The notes: generated by a model from the letters alone, not told the origin. Shown: positions 20,193 to 29,985, numbered from the stretch's first letter. The stretch is DNA of 51,454 bases from Bacillus sp. SJS (GCF_000732485.2 NZ_JAQV02000011.1:1-51454), one strand, 5' to 3'. Program-made: numbers and translations.

Positions 20193-22082
20193 TTGGCATA
20201 CCACGCTGGTGATTATGATGTAATCGTCGTTGGTGCAGGCCACGCAGGTGTTGAGTCCGCTCTCGCATCCGCGAGACTGGGCGCAAAAACGCTCGTTCTT
20301 ACGATCAACCTTGATATGGTCGCTTTCATGCCCTGCAATCCGTCCGTCGGAGGACCAGCTAAAGGCATCGTTGTACGGGAAATTGATGCGTTAGGCGGCG
20401 AAATGGGTAAAAATATTGATAAAACGCATATACAAATGAGAATGCTGAATACCGCTAAAGGTCCTGCTGTAAGGGCACTGCGTGCGCAGGCGGATAAGTT
20501 TACGTATCAGCATGAAATGAAAAAAACGATGGAAAACGAACCGAATCTGACCCTCATGCAGGCCATGGTCGACAGCCTGATTATTGAAGACGGCGAATGC
20601 CGGGGTGTTATCACCCAAACAGGCGCAGAATACCATTCTAAAACTGTTGTTCTAACAACAGGTACTTTCCTGCGCGGACGCATTATTTTGGGCGATCTTT
20701 CCTATTCCAGCGGACCGAATAATCAGCAGCCATCCATTAAGCTTTCCGAGCATTTGCAGGAGCTTGGCTTCGACCTTGTCCGTTTTAAAACAGGTACTCC
20801 TCCCCGTGTCAACAGCAAAAGCATTGATTACAGCAAAACGGAAATCCAGCCAGGCGACGAGGAGCCCCGGGCATTTTCCTATGAAACAACCAAATTCATT
20901 ACAGATCAGCTTCCATGCTGGCTAACCTATACAAGTGCAGAAACACATCAGATTATCGACAGCAACCTGCACCGTTCGCCGATGTATTCCGGTATGATTA
21001 AAGGGACAGGCCCCCGTTATTGCCCATCCATTGAGGATAAAGTGGTGCGCTTTAATGATAAGCCGCGCCATCAGATCTTCCTTGAACCGGAAGGCCGCAA
21101 TACGGAAGAGGTTTATGTGCAGGGCCTCTCTACAAGCTTGCCTGAGGATGTGCAAAAGCAGATTCTCAGCACCATTCCGGGACTTGAAAATGTTCAAATG
21201 ATGAGACCTGGCTATGCGATTGAGTACGATGCAATCGTACCGACCCAGCTATGGCCGACCCTGGAAACGAAAAAAGTTCCTGGACTTTACACGGCGGGAC
21301 AAATTAACGGAACCTCCGGCTATGAGGAAGCGGCGGGACAAGGCATTATGGCGGGAATCAACGCCGGTCAAAAAGCGCTTGGCCGCGAAGAAGTCATTCT
21401 CAGCCGTTCCGATGCCTATATCGGAGTTCTGATTGACGACCTGGTCACAAAAGGGACGAGTGAACCGTACCGTCTGTTGACATCACGTGCCGAATACCGA
21501 TTGCTGCTTCGTCATGATAATGCCGATTTGCGCTTGACTGAAACAGGCTATAAAATTGGTTTGATCAGCGACAGCCGCTATCAGACATTCACAGAGAAAA
21601 AGGCGGCCATCGAAAAAGAAAAAGTCCGTCTTGCAAAACTGATCCTTAAACCGAATGCCGAAGTTCAGGAACTCATCCGTTCCACGGGCGGAAGCGAGCT
21701 GAAGGACGGAATCCGGGCCGGCGATCTTCTGAAAAGACCGGAAATCAACTACAGCCACATTGCGAAGCTTGCACCGGCAGATTCCCCTGTAGACCCTGAC
21801 GTATCAGAGCAGGTGGAAATTCAGGTTAAATACGAAGGATATATTGATAAATCCCTTCAGCAGGTCGATAAACTTAAAAAGATGGAAAACAAAAAAATCC
21901 CTGAGAACATTGACTACGACGCGATAAATGGACTTGCATCCGAAGCGCGCCAGAAACTGAAGGAAGTGCGCCCGCTCTCGATGGCCCAGGCTTCCAGAAT
22001 TTCCGGTGTGAACCCTGCGGACGTTTCCATCCTGCTCGTTTATATGGAGCAGGGCCGAATCGCGAAAGTCGCAAACGACTAA
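20193..22082 (+). CDS. mnmG: tRNA uridine-5-carboxymethylaminomethyl modification enzyme MnmG
   Basis: 629 residues, the FAD-dependent partner of MnmE in tRNA wobble uridine modification. The dinucleotide-binding motif is [12 protein letters not shown] near the N-terminus; [11 protein letters not shown] and the GidA signatures [11 protein letters not shown] and [17 protein letters not shown] are all present. It starts at TTG with AAAGGAGG upstream. It lies in the mnmE-mnmG-rsmG-noc cluster conserved beside oriC. Confidence 0.98.
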   Translation: MAYHAGDYDVIVVGAGHAGVESALASARLGAKTLVLTINLDMVAFMPCNPSVGGPAKGIVVREIDALGGEMGKNIDKTHIQMRMLNTAKGPAVRALRAQADKFTYQHEMKKTMENEPNLTLMQAMVDSLIIEDGECRGVITQTGAEYHSKTVVLTTGTFLRGRIILGDLSYSSGPNNQQPSIKLSEHLQELGFDLVRFKTGTPPRVNSKSIDYSKTEIQPGDEEPRAFSYETTKFITDQLPCWLTYTSAETHQIIDSNLHRSPMYSGMIKGTGPRYCPSIEDKVVRFNDKPRHQIFLEPEGRNTEEVYVQGLSTSLPEDVQKQILSTIPGLENVQMMRPGYAIEYDAIVPTQLWPTLETKKVPGLYTAGQINGTSGYEEAAGQGIMAGINAGQKALGREEVILSRSDAYIGVLIDDLVTKGTSEPYRLLTSRAEYRLLLRHDNADLRLTETGYKIGLISDSRYQTFTEKKAAIEKEKVRLAKLILKPNAEVQELIRSTGGSELKDGIRAGDLLKRPEINYSHIAKLAPADSPVDPDVSEQVEIQVKYEGYIDKSLQQVDKLKKMENKKIPENIDYDAINGLASEARQKLKEVRPLSMAQASRISGVNPADVSILLVYMEQGRIAKVAND

Positions 22083-22103
22083 AGCACAAGAAAGGATTTC
22101 GTG

Positions 22104-22820
22104 ATGGACATTTCCTTATTCCAATCCAAGCTTGAGGAGAAAGGCATTTCCCTTTCTCCTGAACAGCTTTCCCAATTTGATACGTACTATCGTCTGCTCG
22201 TGGAGTGGAACGAAAAAATGAACCTTACCTCCATTACAGACAAGGAAGAGGTTTATCTGAAGCATTTCTACGATTCAATCAGTGCAGCCTTTCATTTTGA
22301 TTTTTCAAAGCCGCTTTCCATTTGCGATGTTGGAGCGGGAGCGGGATTTCCAAGCCTGCCGATCAAAATTTGCTTTCCAGAGCTTTCTGTTTCCATTGTC
22401 GATTCCTTAAATAAACGGATTACCTTTTTGGAGGAGCTGGCAAAGAGTCTTAAGCTGACCAATGTATCCTTCTATCATGACCGTGCTGAAACGTTCGGCC
22501 AAAATAAACAGCACCGTGAAAAGTACGATGTAGTGACAGCACGTGCCGTTGCCCGTTTGTCTGTTTTAAGTGAATTGTGCATGCCTCTCGTAAAAAAAGG
22601 CGGGCATTTTGTCGCTTTGAAAGCAGCAGCAGCGGAGGATGAGCTTCAGGCAGGCGAAAAAGCGATTAACGTTCTCGGAGGAAAAACGGAATCGATTCAT
22701 CAATTCCAGCTCCCGATTGAAGAGAGCGAACGAAACATCGTCGTGATTAAAAAAATAAAGCCGACTCCTGGTAAATATCCGCGCAAACCCGGAACACCTA
22801 ACAAGACACCAATCGAATGA
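22104..22820 (+). CDS. rsmG: 16S rRNA (guanine-N7) methyltransferase RsmG
   Basis: About 238 residues. It uses S-adenosylmethionine to methylate a guanosine in the 530 loop of 16S rRNA; loss gives low-level streptomycin resistance in several bacteria. The SAM-binding motif is [15 protein letters not shown], and [13 protein letters not shown] is characteristic. ATG at 22104 has AAAGGA seven bases upstream; the GTG just before it is closer than ideal. The gene follows mnmG by about 20 bp. Confidence 0.96.
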   Translation: MDISLFQSKLEEKGISLSPEQLSQFDTYYRLLVEWNEKMNLTSITDKEEVYLKHFYDSISAAFHFDFSKPLSICDVGAGAGFPSLPIKICFPELSVSIVDSLNKRITFLEELAKSLKLTNVSFYHDRAETFGQNKQHREKYDVVTARAVARLSVLSELCMPLVKKGGHFVALKAAAAEDELQAGEKAINVLGGKTESIHQFQLPIEESERNIVVIKKIKPTPGKYPRKPGTPNKTPIE

Positions 22821-22921
22821 TACATATTTTTAAAAAGTGCCCAAGCAAGCAGGGGCATGCAGGAATTCCGGCTTAAAAAATAGAATTATAAATTGGTAGT
22901 TTCCAAAGGTGGTGTACTCAC

Positions 22922-23794
22922 ATGAAGCATCCGTTTTCCCGTTTCTTCGGAATAGGAGAAAAGGAAGAAACAGATCAGACGCTAGAAAATTTGGAGAGTG
23001 AAGCAGGAGAGGCAGAAATGGAACCAAGAGAAGAAGTCAAACAAATTCCTGTTCTCGATATTACGCCGAACCGATTTCAGCCCCGTTCCATTTTTTCGGA
23101 TGAAAAAATAGATGAACTGTCCATGACAATCCGTACGCATGGTATTATCCAGCCGATTGTAGTCCGTCCGGCTGATGGCAAATACGAGCTGATTGCAGGC
23201 GAACGAAGATGGAGAGCCGTGCAAAGACTCGGATGGGAAACGATTCCTGCCATCATCAAGGATTTTAATGACAAGGAAACCGCATCAGTTGCGCTTATTG
23301 AAAACCTGCAGCGGGAAGAATTGTCCGCAATTGAAGAAGCGCTTGCCTATGCAAAATTGCTCAAACTCCATGAGCTTACTCAAGAAGCCCTTGCCCAAAG
23401 GCTGGGAAAAGGCCAGTCTACAGTTGCGAATAAACTGAGACTCTTAAAGCTTCCGGATGAAGTGCAAGAAGCCCTTCTTCAAAAACAGCTTACGGAGCGC
23501 CACGCCCGTGCGCTTATTCCGCTTAAATTGCCTGAACTGCAGGTGGCTCTTCTGCAGGACATCATAGAAAAACAGCTGAATGTGAAGCAGACCGAAGACC
23601 GTGTCGTTAAAATGCTTGAAAAAGATAAACCGAAACCAAAGCCGAAGCGCAAAGCATTCAGCCGCGACACAAGAATTGCCATGAACACGATCAGGCAGTC
23701 GCTCACGATGGTTGCGGATACCGGTGTTCAAATCAATTCGGAAGAAGAAGAATTTGAAGAATACATCCAATTCACCATCAAAATTCCGAAGTAA
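22922..23794 (+). CDS. noc: Nucleoid occlusion protein Noc
   Basis: 290 residues, a ParB-family CTPase that binds its own DNA sites and inhibits Z-ring assembly over the nucleoid. The N-terminal [16 protein letters not shown] matches the amphipathic membrane-targeting helix of B. subtilis Noc. It has the ParB box [13 protein letters not shown], the [14 protein letters not shown] motif and the helix-turn-helix [20 protein letters not shown]. It is a duplicate relative of parB, encoded about 1 kb downstream. A candidate Noc site lies in parA at 24464-24477. Confidence 0.96.
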   Translation: MKHPFSRFFGIGEKEETDQTLENLESEAGEAEMEPREEVKQIPVLDITPNRFQPRSIFSDEKIDELSMTIRTHGIIQPIVVRPADGKYELIAGERRWRAVQRLGWETIPAIIKDFNDKETASVALIENLQREELSAIEEALAYAKLLKLHELTQEALAQRLGKGQSTVANKLRLLKLPDEVQEALLQKQLTERHARALIPLKLPELQVALLQDIIEKQLNVKQTEDRVVKMLEKDKPKPKPKRKAFSRDTRIAMNTIRQSLTMVADTGVQINSEEEEFEEYIQFTIKIPK

Positions 23795-23827
23795 CTCTCT
23801 AATCCTGTGATTGGGGAGTTTTTTTTA
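23793..23827 (+). terminator. Terminator after noc
   Basis: AACTCTCTAATC and GATTGGGGAGTT pair over 12 positions (two G-U), with a 4-base loop and eight T. The stem overlaps the final base of the noc stop codon. Confidence 0.85.
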
Positions 23828-23882
23828 CTACGATAAGAATGTATAAATTTCTACCTAATCATCTTTCTTTGTATAAGTTGAT

Positions 23883-24010
23883 TTGTCCAGCTCCAGCGCC
23901 TAGCCCCTCGAGGTCACTTCAGAGAATCCAGCAAAGTCAAAACCGGACTTAGCTGGATTCACTTCCAGTGCTTGTCGGGGCTGTTCAAGGCGCTTGCGCT
24001 TTTCTAGACA
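23883..24010. repeat. Interspersed palindromic element between noc and parA
   Basis: A roughly 128-bp, GC-richer non-coding block. GAATCCAGC and GCTGGATTC form a perfect internal inverted repeat, and the outer parts AGCGCCTAGCCCC and GGGGCTGTTCAAGGCGCT are also largely complementary; the ends are near-inverted (TGTCCAG and CTAGACA). It resembles a palindromic repeat I know from many Bacillaceae genomes. It separates noc from the parA promoter region; no coding signal. Confidence 0.65.
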
Positions 24011-24160
24011 TGTTTTTCAAGAATTTAGAAAAATCCAGAGCGACGGTCACTCATTTTTTGTTAAAATAGAATAATAGCTTTATGCCGCTGATCAGATATA
24101 TGCGACGTCCGGCCTTTGAAAAGGAAGAAGATTATAGAGATGCAGGAGTAGGTGAACCTC

Positions 24161-24922
24161 GTGGGAAAGATTATTGCCATAACGAATCAAAAAGGTGGAG
24201 TCGGCAAAACGACGACCTCCGTAAATCTTGGTGCATGCCTTGCCTATATAGGGAAAAAAGTCCTTTTAGTCGATACAGACCCTCAAGGCAACGCAACGAG
24301 TGGAATAGGGATTGAAAAAGCAGATGTCGAGTATTGCATATACGATATTCTCGTTGAAGATAGAGAGGCAGCCGCCGCCATTTGTCCAACAGCCGTAGAA
24401 AACCTTCACGTAATACCCGCAACCATTCAGCTGGCAGGAGCGGAAATTGAACTCGTTCCGACTATTTCCCGGGAAGTAAGATTAAAAAGAGCACTCGATA
24501 AGGTAAAGCATAACTATGATTATGTCCTGATCGATTGTCCCCCGTCGCTTGGTCTGTTAACCATTAATGCATTAACAGCTGCGGATACAGTCATCATCCC
24601 GGTGCAATGTGAATATTACGCCCTTGAAGGACTGAGCCAGCTGCTGAATACCGTCCGGCTCGTTCAAAAGCATTTAAATACGAACCTGATGATCGAAGGT
24701 GTCCTGCTGACGATGCTCGATGCCAGGACGAACCTCGGAATTCAGGTTATAGAAGAAGTGAAAAAATATTTCAGGGAAAAAGTGTACCGTACGGTTATTC
24801 CAAGAAATGTAAGGCTGAGTGAGGCGCCAAGCCATGGACAGCCGATTATTCTGTATGATGCACGCTCTAGAGGAGCGGAAGTGTACCTGGATCTTGCCAA
24901 GGAGGTGGCTGCGAATGCCTAA
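24161..24922 (+). CDS. parA: Chromosome partitioning ATPase ParA (Soj)
   Basis: About 253 residues. A Walker-type ATPase that dimerises on DNA and, with ParB, controls segregation and DnaA activity. The deviant Walker A is KGGVGKTTTS after KIIAITNQ; DCPPSLGLLT is the Walker B region. The family start (MGKIIAITNQKGGVG) corresponds to GTG at 24161 with AGGTG upstream; the GTG at 24152 is too close to GGAG. It overlaps parB by 8 bp. Confidence 0.97.
   Translation: MGKIIAITNQKGGVGKTTTSVNLGACLAYIGKKVLLVDTDPQGNATSGIGIEKADVEYCIYDILVEDREAAAAICPTAVENLHVIPATIQLAGAEIELVPTISREVRLKRALDKVKHNYDYVLIDCPPSLGLLTINALTAADTVIIPVQCEYYALEGLSQLLNTVRLVQKHLNTNLMIEGVLLTMLDARTNLGIQVIEEVKKYFREKVYRTVIPRNVRLSEAPSHGQPIILYDARSRGAEVYLDLAKEVAANA
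24464..24477. promoter_or_regulatory. Candidate Noc-binding site inside parA
   Basis: ATTTCCCGGGAAGT matches the B. subtilis Noc-binding consensus ATTTCCCGGGAAAT at 13 of 14 positions. It lies within the parA coding sequence, about 0.7 kb after noc. Confidence 0.6.
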
Positions 24923-25763
24923 AGGACTGGGGAAAGGTTTGGAAGCGCTTTTACAGGCGAGCAAAGAAGAAATGGTACAGGAATTGAAAATGAAAGAATT
25001 GCGCCCTAACCCCTATCAGCCCCGCAAGACCTTTCAGGAGGATGCGATTGAAGAATTAAAGAATTCAATTCTTCATTACGGGATTCTGCAGCCGATTATT
25101 GTCAGGAAATCCATTAAAGGCTATGAAATTGTCGCGGGTGAAAGACGATTCCGTGCGGCCAAGCTCGCCGGACTTGAAACAATCCCGGCAGTCGTAAGGG
25201 AATTGGACGATAAGAAAATGATGGAGCTTGGATTGCTTGAAAATCTGCAGCGTGAGGATTTAACTCCTGTTGAGGAAGCGCAGGCTTATCAGTCCCTTTT
25301 GGATGAACTGAATATAACTCAGGAAGAGTTGGCTAAGCGCTTAGGAAAAAGCCGTCCGCATATTGCCAATCATCTCCGTTTGCTGACGCTTCCGGCAGCA
25401 ATACAGACGATGATCAATGAAGGCAAGCTTTCCATGGGGCATGGGCGAACCATTCTCGGATTGAAGAAAAAAGAAAAATACCAATTATTGGCTGAAAAAA
25501 TAATAAAAGAACAGCTTAACGTCAGACAAACCGAAATTCTCGTTCAGCAGCTGAACGAAAGCGGAGGCAAAGCTCCGGATCCAAAAAAACAGCTGAAACG
25601 GGACCTCTTTCTTGCGGAGCGTGAAACCTCCCTTCAAGCCTATTTCGGAACGAAGGTATCTATTAAACAGCAGCACAATAAAGGGAAGATTGAAATTGAA
25701 TTTACCGATTCAGGAGATTTAGAACGAATTCTCGAACTCCTGGCCATGGAAGAATCCTCCTAA
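24915..25763 (+). CDS. parB: Chromosome partitioning protein ParB (Spo0J)
   Basis: 282 residues, the same length as B. subtilis Spo0J. A CTP-dependent clamp that loads at parS sites and recruits SMC. It begins PKGLGKGLEALL, followed by the NPYQPRKTF region, the ParB box GERRFRAAKLAGLE, ENLQREDLTPVEEA and the helix-turn-helix ITQEELAKRLGKSRPHIANH. The ATG at 24915 has AAGGAGG upstream and overlaps the parA stop, so the two are coupled. Confidence 0.97.
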   Translation: MPKGLGKGLEALLQASKEEMVQELKMKELRPNPYQPRKTFQEDAIEELKNSILHYGILQPIIVRKSIKGYEIVAGERRFRAAKLAGLETIPAVVRELDDKKMMELGLLENLQREDLTPVEEAQAYQSLLDELNITQEELAKRLGKSRPHIANHLRLLTLPAAIQTMINEGKLSMGHGRTILGLKKKEKYQLLAEKIIKEQLNVRQTEILVQQLNESGGKAPDPKKQLKRDLFLAERETSLQAYFGTKVSIKQQHNKGKIEIEFTDSGDLERILELLAMEESS

Positions 25764-25791
25764 CCGTCAAGGCTGGGGGTTTCTTTTTTTC
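25762..25791 (+). terminator. Possible terminator after parB
   Basis: AACC and GGTT can pair around a GC-containing loop, followed by TCTTTTTTT. The stem is short and the call is weak. Confidence 0.4.
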
Positions 25792-25822
25792 CTGTGCAAA
25801 AACATTGATTGGAGCGTTTACT

Positions 25823-26527
25823 ATGGTTTTATTAGGCAGTTTGATTAATGCCCTTGGCATCGCAGCAGGTACACTCATTGGGCTGCTTTTAACAAAAATC
25901 CCGGACCGGATTAAGGAAACGGTCATGATTGCGATCGGTTTGTCTGTTTCGATTTTGGGAATTACGATGGCATTTAAAAGCGAGGACTTCTTTTATGTCA
26001 TTGTCAGCCTGATTGCAGGTGCGGTCATTGGAGAAGTACTCAATCTCGAGGAGAAGCTTCATGCTGTCGGCAGATGGATTGAAAGAAGAATGGGAAAATC
26101 AAAATCCGGAAACATTGCTGAAGGATTTGTCACAGCCACTCTTATATTTGTCATTGGGGCCATGGCGATCGTAGGGGCGCTCGACAGCGGATTAAGGGGA
26201 GACCACAGCGTTCTGATGACAAAGGCGATGATTGACGGGTTTACAAGTGCAGTCCTTGCAAGCACACTTGGAATCGGCGTTCTCTTATCTGCTATTCCTG
26301 TACTCCTTTATGAAGGGGCCATTGCACTGTTAGCGGGAGTCATTCAGTCGTCCATTGAAGAAAAGCTTCTATCGTCCCTCATATCAGAAATGACCGCAGC
26401 AGGCGGCGTCATGATTCTCGCCATCGGACTGAATATGCTTCAAATCAAAGCAATCCGCGTTGCAAACCTGCTTCCGGCGCTCCCTGTTATCATTCTGCTT
26501 GTGACGATTCAGCATTACTTTTTTTAG
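25823..26527 (+). CDS. DUF554 family membrane protein (YdfK/YqgA-like)
   Basis: About 234 residues, very hydrophobic, with six or seven membrane segments. The N-terminus MVLLGSLINALGIAAGTLIG and the later IGAMAIVGALDSGLRGDHSV and DGFTSAVLASTLGIGVL are hallmarks of the DUF554 family, whose transport or other function is not established. ATG at 25823 has GGAG eight bases upstream, better than the TTG at 25805. Its 3' end overlaps the convergent yyaC gene by 38 bp. B. subtilis has no DUF554 gene at this position, so it is an insertion relative to that order. Confidence 0.85.
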   Translation: MVLLGSLINALGIAAGTLIGLLLTKIPDRIKETVMIAIGLSVSILGITMAFKSEDFFYVIVSLIAGAVIGEVLNLEEKLHAVGRWIERRMGKSKSGNIAEGFVTATLIFVIGAMAIVGALDSGLRGDHSVLMTKAMIDGFTSAVLASTLGIGVLLSAIPVLLYEGAIALLAGVIQSSIEEKLLSSLISEMTAAGGVMILAIGLNMLQIKAIRVANLLPALPVIILLVTIQHYFF

Positions 26528-27137
26528 TTAAATTTGCGAGTGGCGATCTCCTGATCCAAGAGGAACGGACCACATGCCGTTTCTCTGCATCAATCAAACT
26601 GTCGGCAATAAGATTTGCCATGGACACAACCAAGTGAAGCCTTGTATTCTGCAAAACGAAGAATTCCATAAATCCGCTCACATTGACGATTCCGGTTAAA
26701 TGCATGTCCCCGACAGCCGGAAGGTCTTTATTCACTCCAGCCCCGGGCTTAACAGGTCCCGGACCTACCTGAAACGAACCGACGCTTTTCAGTTTCCCGA
26801 GACAGGCATCAATCGCAATAATATAAGGATTCCGGTAAGATGCTTGAATAAAGGCAATCGACTCCTCCAGATTCACGGCATGAACGGGATCCTTCAAAGT
26901 TCCGAATACATGAAACCGTTCCATCCCCTTCTCAGCAAGTCTTGTGCCCACAATCGGCCCCAGGCTGTCTCCAGTCGAACGGTCTGTTCCGATACATAAA
27001 ATAACAATTTCCCTGCCGATCATCTTTGGAAGGAGCGTCAGAATACAGGAGGACAGAAGCTCCTGTGCATCCTGATCTTCATAATAAATGCGTTCCGGAT
27101 CCTTGAAAGATGAAAACAAGCCCGATTTTAGATTCAT
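26490..27137 (-). CDS. yyaC: YyaC-family putative spore protein (DUF1256)
   Basis: 215 residues, similar to the YyaC family of sporulating Firmicutes, which resembles the germination protease fold. The core IVILCIGTDRSTGDSLGPIV and ITIDACLG-like IIAIDACLGKLKSVGSFQVG are characteristic, as is GDMHLTGIVNVSGFMEFFVL. In B. subtilis yyaC lies next to spo0J and is expressed in the forespore. Its presence supports a spore-forming host. The 3' end overlaps the convergent DUF554 gene. The ribosome binding site GGGAG is about 13 bases from the ATG, so the start is moderately certain. Confidence 0.88.
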   Translation of the reverse strand: MNLKSGLFSSFKDPERIYYEDQDAQELLSSCILTLLPKMIGREIVILCIGTDRSTGDSLGPIVGTRLAEKGMERFHVFGTLKDPVHAVNLEESIAFIQASYRNPYIIAIDACLGKLKSVGSFQVGPGPVKPGAGVNKDLPAVGDMHLTGIVNVSGFMEFFVLQNTRLHLVVSMANLIADSLIDAEKRHVVRSSWIRRSPLANLTKKSNAESSQAE

Positions 27138-27338
27138 AGCCGCTGCCCAGCTCCCTTGTACTCAAAGTACTATCAGTATACGGATTACAGGCGGAATCTA
27201 TACTAGGGGGATGGAACTTTGACACGCCGTCACTTTTTCCTCATCACCCTGTCAAACTTCAGCAAAACTTGCTAAAATAAAGGCTAGTTGAATCTTACCC
27301 TTTAAAACGAGATGATGAGATAGACAGGAGTGAATCCT

Positions 27339-28232
27339 TTGAATGAAAAGCTAAATGCGAAAATACAAGAATACTTATTGAACGAGGACCTTTGGATTGG
27401 AATTGGATTCGGGATCCTGAAAATCATTATGATTATTATTGTGGCTGCTCTGATTATTCGGGTTGGTAATATTACGATACAAAAAGTCCTCTCGCTTAGA
27501 GGGAAATCACCTCTTCGCATCTCAGAACGTCGCGAAAATACGCTAGCTAAACTGCTCAGCAACGTTTTAGCGTATGTGGTTTACTTTGCCGCTCTTTTAA
27601 TGGTTCTCGAAACGATGAGTCTGGATGTCAAAGCTCTTCTTGCCGGAGCGGGAATTGTGGGGCTGGCAGTCGGGTTTGGTGCGCAGAACCTTGTACGCGA
27701 CATCATCACCGGATTCTTTATTATTTTTGAAGACCAGTTTTCCGTCGGAGATGTGATTCGCGTCGGCGGTTTTGAAGGAACGGTCGAGGAAATCGGACTC
27801 AGGACAACGAAAATCAAAAGTTGGACGGGTGAGCTGCACATTTTGCCGAACGGCAGTATTGTGGAAGTGACCAATTTCTCGATTCATAATAGTACGGCGG
27901 TCGTCGACATTAACGTGGCATACGAATCGGACATTCAGCATGTGGAAGAAGTCATCCGGGATCTGCTGCGCGTCCTCCCTGCTAAATATGAGGATATGGC
28001 GGCTGTACCGGAGCTGCTTGGCGTTCATAACTTCGGGCCATCTGAAATTACGCTCAGGGTCGTTTGCGAAACGGCACCGATGCAGCATTTCTACGTCTCA
28101 AGAATGATCCGCAAGGAAATTAAGCTTGTAATGGACGAGCATGGAATCGATATCCCGTTCCCTCGCATCGTGATGTACAACCGGGATGCTAAAGATCCAT
28201 CCGTTGGAAAGGGTGAGCAAAGTGGCGGATAA
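27339..28232 (+). CDS. Small-conductance mechanosensitive channel (MscS family)
   Basis: About 297 residues. Three N-terminal membrane helices end in the glycine/alanine-rich pore helix (LLAGAGIVGLAVGFGAQNLV), followed by the beta domain with DQFSVGDVIRVGGFEGTVEE and the cytoplasmic cage region. MscS channels open under membrane tension to release solutes during osmotic downshock. I chose TTG at 27339, eight bases after AGGAG; the GTG at 27330 directly abuts it. The stop overlaps the next gene by 11 bp. Confidence 0.93.
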   Translation: MNEKLNAKIQEYLLNEDLWIGIGFGILKIIMIIIVAALIIRVGNITIQKVLSLRGKSPLRISERRENTLAKLLSNVLAYVVYFAALLMVLETMSLDVKALLAGAGIVGLAVGFGAQNLVRDIITGFFIIFEDQFSVGDVIRVGGFEGTVEEIGLRTTKIKSWTGELHILPNGSIVEVTNFSIHNSTAVVDINVAYESDIQHVEEVIRDLLRVLPAKYEDMAAVPELLGVHNFGPSEITLRVVCETAPMQHFYVSRMIRKEIKLVMDEHGIDIPFPRIVMYNRDAKDPSVGKGEQSGG

Positions 28233-28428
28233 GGAATTTGATTTAAATGACATCGTCGAAATGAAAAAACCCCATCCGTGCGGAACAAACCGCTGGAAAA
28301 TCATTCGTCTCGGGATGGACATCCGGATCAAGTGTGAAGGGTGCGGGCACAGTGTCATGATTCCAAGAAGAGAGTTTGCAAGAAAAATGAAAAAGACGCT
28401 GGTAAAAGCAGAACCGCCGGCAGAATAA
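28222..28428 (+). CDS. yyzM: DUF951 small protein YyzM
   Basis: About 68 residues from GTG at 28222, preceded by AAGGGTGAG. The sequence DIVEMKKPHPCGTNRWKIIR, then MDIRIKCEGCGHSVMIPRR, is the conserved DUF951 pattern: a single cysteine followed by a CxxC-type pair that may bind zinc. Function unknown. The earlier in-frame ATG at 28186 lies within mscS and adds unrelated residues. It overlaps mscS and precedes ychF, as in other Bacillus. Confidence 0.9.
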   Translation: MADKEFDLNDIVEMKKPHPCGTNRWKIIRLGMDIRIKCEGCGHSVMIPRREFARKMKKTLVKAEPPAE

Positions 28429-28448
28429 CCGAAAAAGGCCGTTTTTTC

Positions 28449-28477
28449 TTGTGTTTTCCTGATTTCCTTTCTATAAT
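28449..28477 (+). promoter_or_regulatory. ychF promoter
   Basis: TTGTGT (28449-28454), a 17-bp spacer and a perfect TATAAT (28472-28477), about 85 bp before the ychF start. Confidence 0.65.
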
Positions 28478-28560
28478 TGGGGTTGGTTTACAAAAGTACG
28501 GCCTAACACAGCAAAGCACGGAAATCGGACTTTGTTTATCATAGAGGAGCTGAACGAAAC

Positions 28561-29661
28561 ATGGCTTTAACTGCAGGTATTGTCGGACTTCCGAATGTAG
28601 GGAAATCCACTCTTTTTAACGCAATTACACAGGCTGGCGCTGAGTCTGCCAACTATCCTTTCTGTACGATTGACCCGAATGTGGGCATCGTTGAAGTGCC
28701 GGACGAGCGTCTTTGTCAATTGACAGAGCTTGTTCAGCCTAAGAAAACCGTTCCAACGGCTTTTGAGTTTACCGATATTGCCGGAATCGTAAAAGGTGCG
28801 AGCAAGGGTGAAGGACTAGGAAACAAATTTCTTTCCCACATCCGCCAGGTAGACGCGATTACTCACGTAGTCCGCTGCTTCGAGGATGGAAACATCACGC
28901 ACGTATCCGGTAAAGTCGATCCAATCGACGACATTGAAACCATCAACCTGGAGCTTGTACTCGCTGACCTTGAGTCTGTTGAAAAGCGTGCTGCCCGAGT
29001 TGAAAAGCTTGCTAAGCAAAAGGACAAAGATGCAGTCGCAGAGCACGAAATTCTTTCCAAGCTGAAAGAAGCATTCGAAAACGGCAAGCCAGCCCGCTCG
29101 GTTGAGTTCACGGAAGAACAGATGAAGCATGTCAAACAGCTTCACCTGCTCACAAGCAAACCGATTCTTTATGTCGCAAACGTTGCAGAGGATGAAGTAG
29201 CCGATTCCTCTAAAAACCCTTACGTTCAAAAAGTAAGAGATTTTGCAGCAAACGAAAACGCAGAAGTGATCGTGGTTTGTGCGAAAATCGAATCTGAAAT
29301 TGTAGAGCTTGATGCGGAAGAAAAAGAAATGTTCCTAGAAGAGCTTGGCATTGAAGAATCCGGACTGGATCAGCTGATCCGCGCAACTTATCAGCTGCTT
29401 GGTCTTGCGACTTACTTTACTGCAGGCGTTCAGGAAGTACGTGCATGGACATTCCGTCTTGGCATGAAAGCTCCACAATGTGCCGGAGTCATCCATACGG
29501 ATTTCGAACGCGGATTCATCCGTGCCGAAACCGTCCACTACGAAGACCTTCTTGCGGCAGGAACAATGGGTGCAGCCCGTGAAGCCGGAAAAGTCCGTCT
29601 TGAAGGAAAAGAATATCTTGTGAAAGACGGAGACGTTATTCACTTCCGTTTTAACGTTTAA
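28561..29661 (+). CDS. ychF: Ribosome-binding P-loop ATPase/GTPase YchF
   Basis: 366 residues, Obg-related. GLPNVGKSTLFNAI is the P loop and DIAGIVKGASKGEGLGNKFL carries switch II. The family's altered specificity motif, where NKxD becomes the NVAEDE seen here (ILYVANVAEDEV), is the basis for its preference for ATP. The C-terminal TGS domain includes AGVIHTDFERGFIRAET. The protein binds ribosomes and is linked to stress responses in other bacteria. Stands alone between its own promoter and terminator. B. subtilis name yyaF. Confidence 0.97.
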   Translation: MALTAGIVGLPNVGKSTLFNAITQAGAESANYPFCTIDPNVGIVEVPDERLCQLTELVQPKKTVPTAFEFTDIAGIVKGASKGEGLGNKFLSHIRQVDAITHVVRCFEDGNITHVSGKVDPIDDIETINLELVLADLESVEKRAARVEKLAKQKDKDAVAEHEILSKLKEAFENGKPARSVEFTEEQMKHVKQLHLLTSKPILYVANVAEDEVADSSKNPYVQKVRDFAANENAEVIVVCAKIESEIVELDAEEKEMFLEELGIEESGLDQLIRATYQLLGLATYFTAGVQEVRAWTFRLGMKAPQCAGVIHTDFERGFIRAETVHYEDLLAAGTMGAAREAGKVRLEGKEYLVKDGDVIHFRFNV

Positions 29662-29670
29662 TTTGAAGGA

Positions 29671-29699
29671 GAAGGCTCTTGAGGGAGCCTTCTTTTTTT
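29671..29699 (+). terminator. Terminator after ychF
   Basis: GAAGGCTC and GAGCCTTC form an 8-bp stem with a short loop and a T7 tail. Confidence 0.9.
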
Positions 29700-29727
29700 G
29701 TGGGATTGGGTGGGCGGTTTGCAGAGG

Positions 29728-29985
29728 GCGGGGTCAGTCCCCAAAAATTTCACCGGATTAAAGCTCCGGCACCGCCTCTCTCAAGCCTTGCTGTGTAAAG
29801 GCTCACAGGCCCTTGGTCTCTGTCCCCTTATGCGGTGAAGCAAGACGGGACTGGCACCGTGCCAGTCCCCTGAAATTTCACCGGATTAAAGCTCCGGCAC
29901 CGTCTCTGGAAACCCCTGCGGTATATGAGCTTACAGACTAAGGCCTCTGTCCCCTGATGCGGTGAAGCACAGCGGGTCAGGCGCC
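29728..29985. repeat. Dimeric 128-bp repeat element, copy A
   Basis: Two tandem units. The segment beginning AAATTTCACCGGATTAAAGC is identical over 30 bases at 29745 and 29873, a period of 128 bp. Each unit has GCACCG(C/T)CTCT near its start and CTCTGTCCCC followed by TGCGGTGAAGCA near its end, so CACCGC can pair with GCGGTG. The units are joined by a palindrome with arms GGGACTGGCAC and GTGCCAGTCCC (from 29847). No coding sequence. It fills most of the 29700-30090 gap. Related copies: 38424-38675 and 47887-48142. Confidence 0.85.

Noticed and set aside
24161-25763. A parS site within parA-parB, as found in B. subtilis spo0J
   Set aside because: I saw no GTTTCACGTGAAAC-like palindrome; the best piece is a half site (GCGTGAAAC near 25619). 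A pattern scan of the whole window would settle it.
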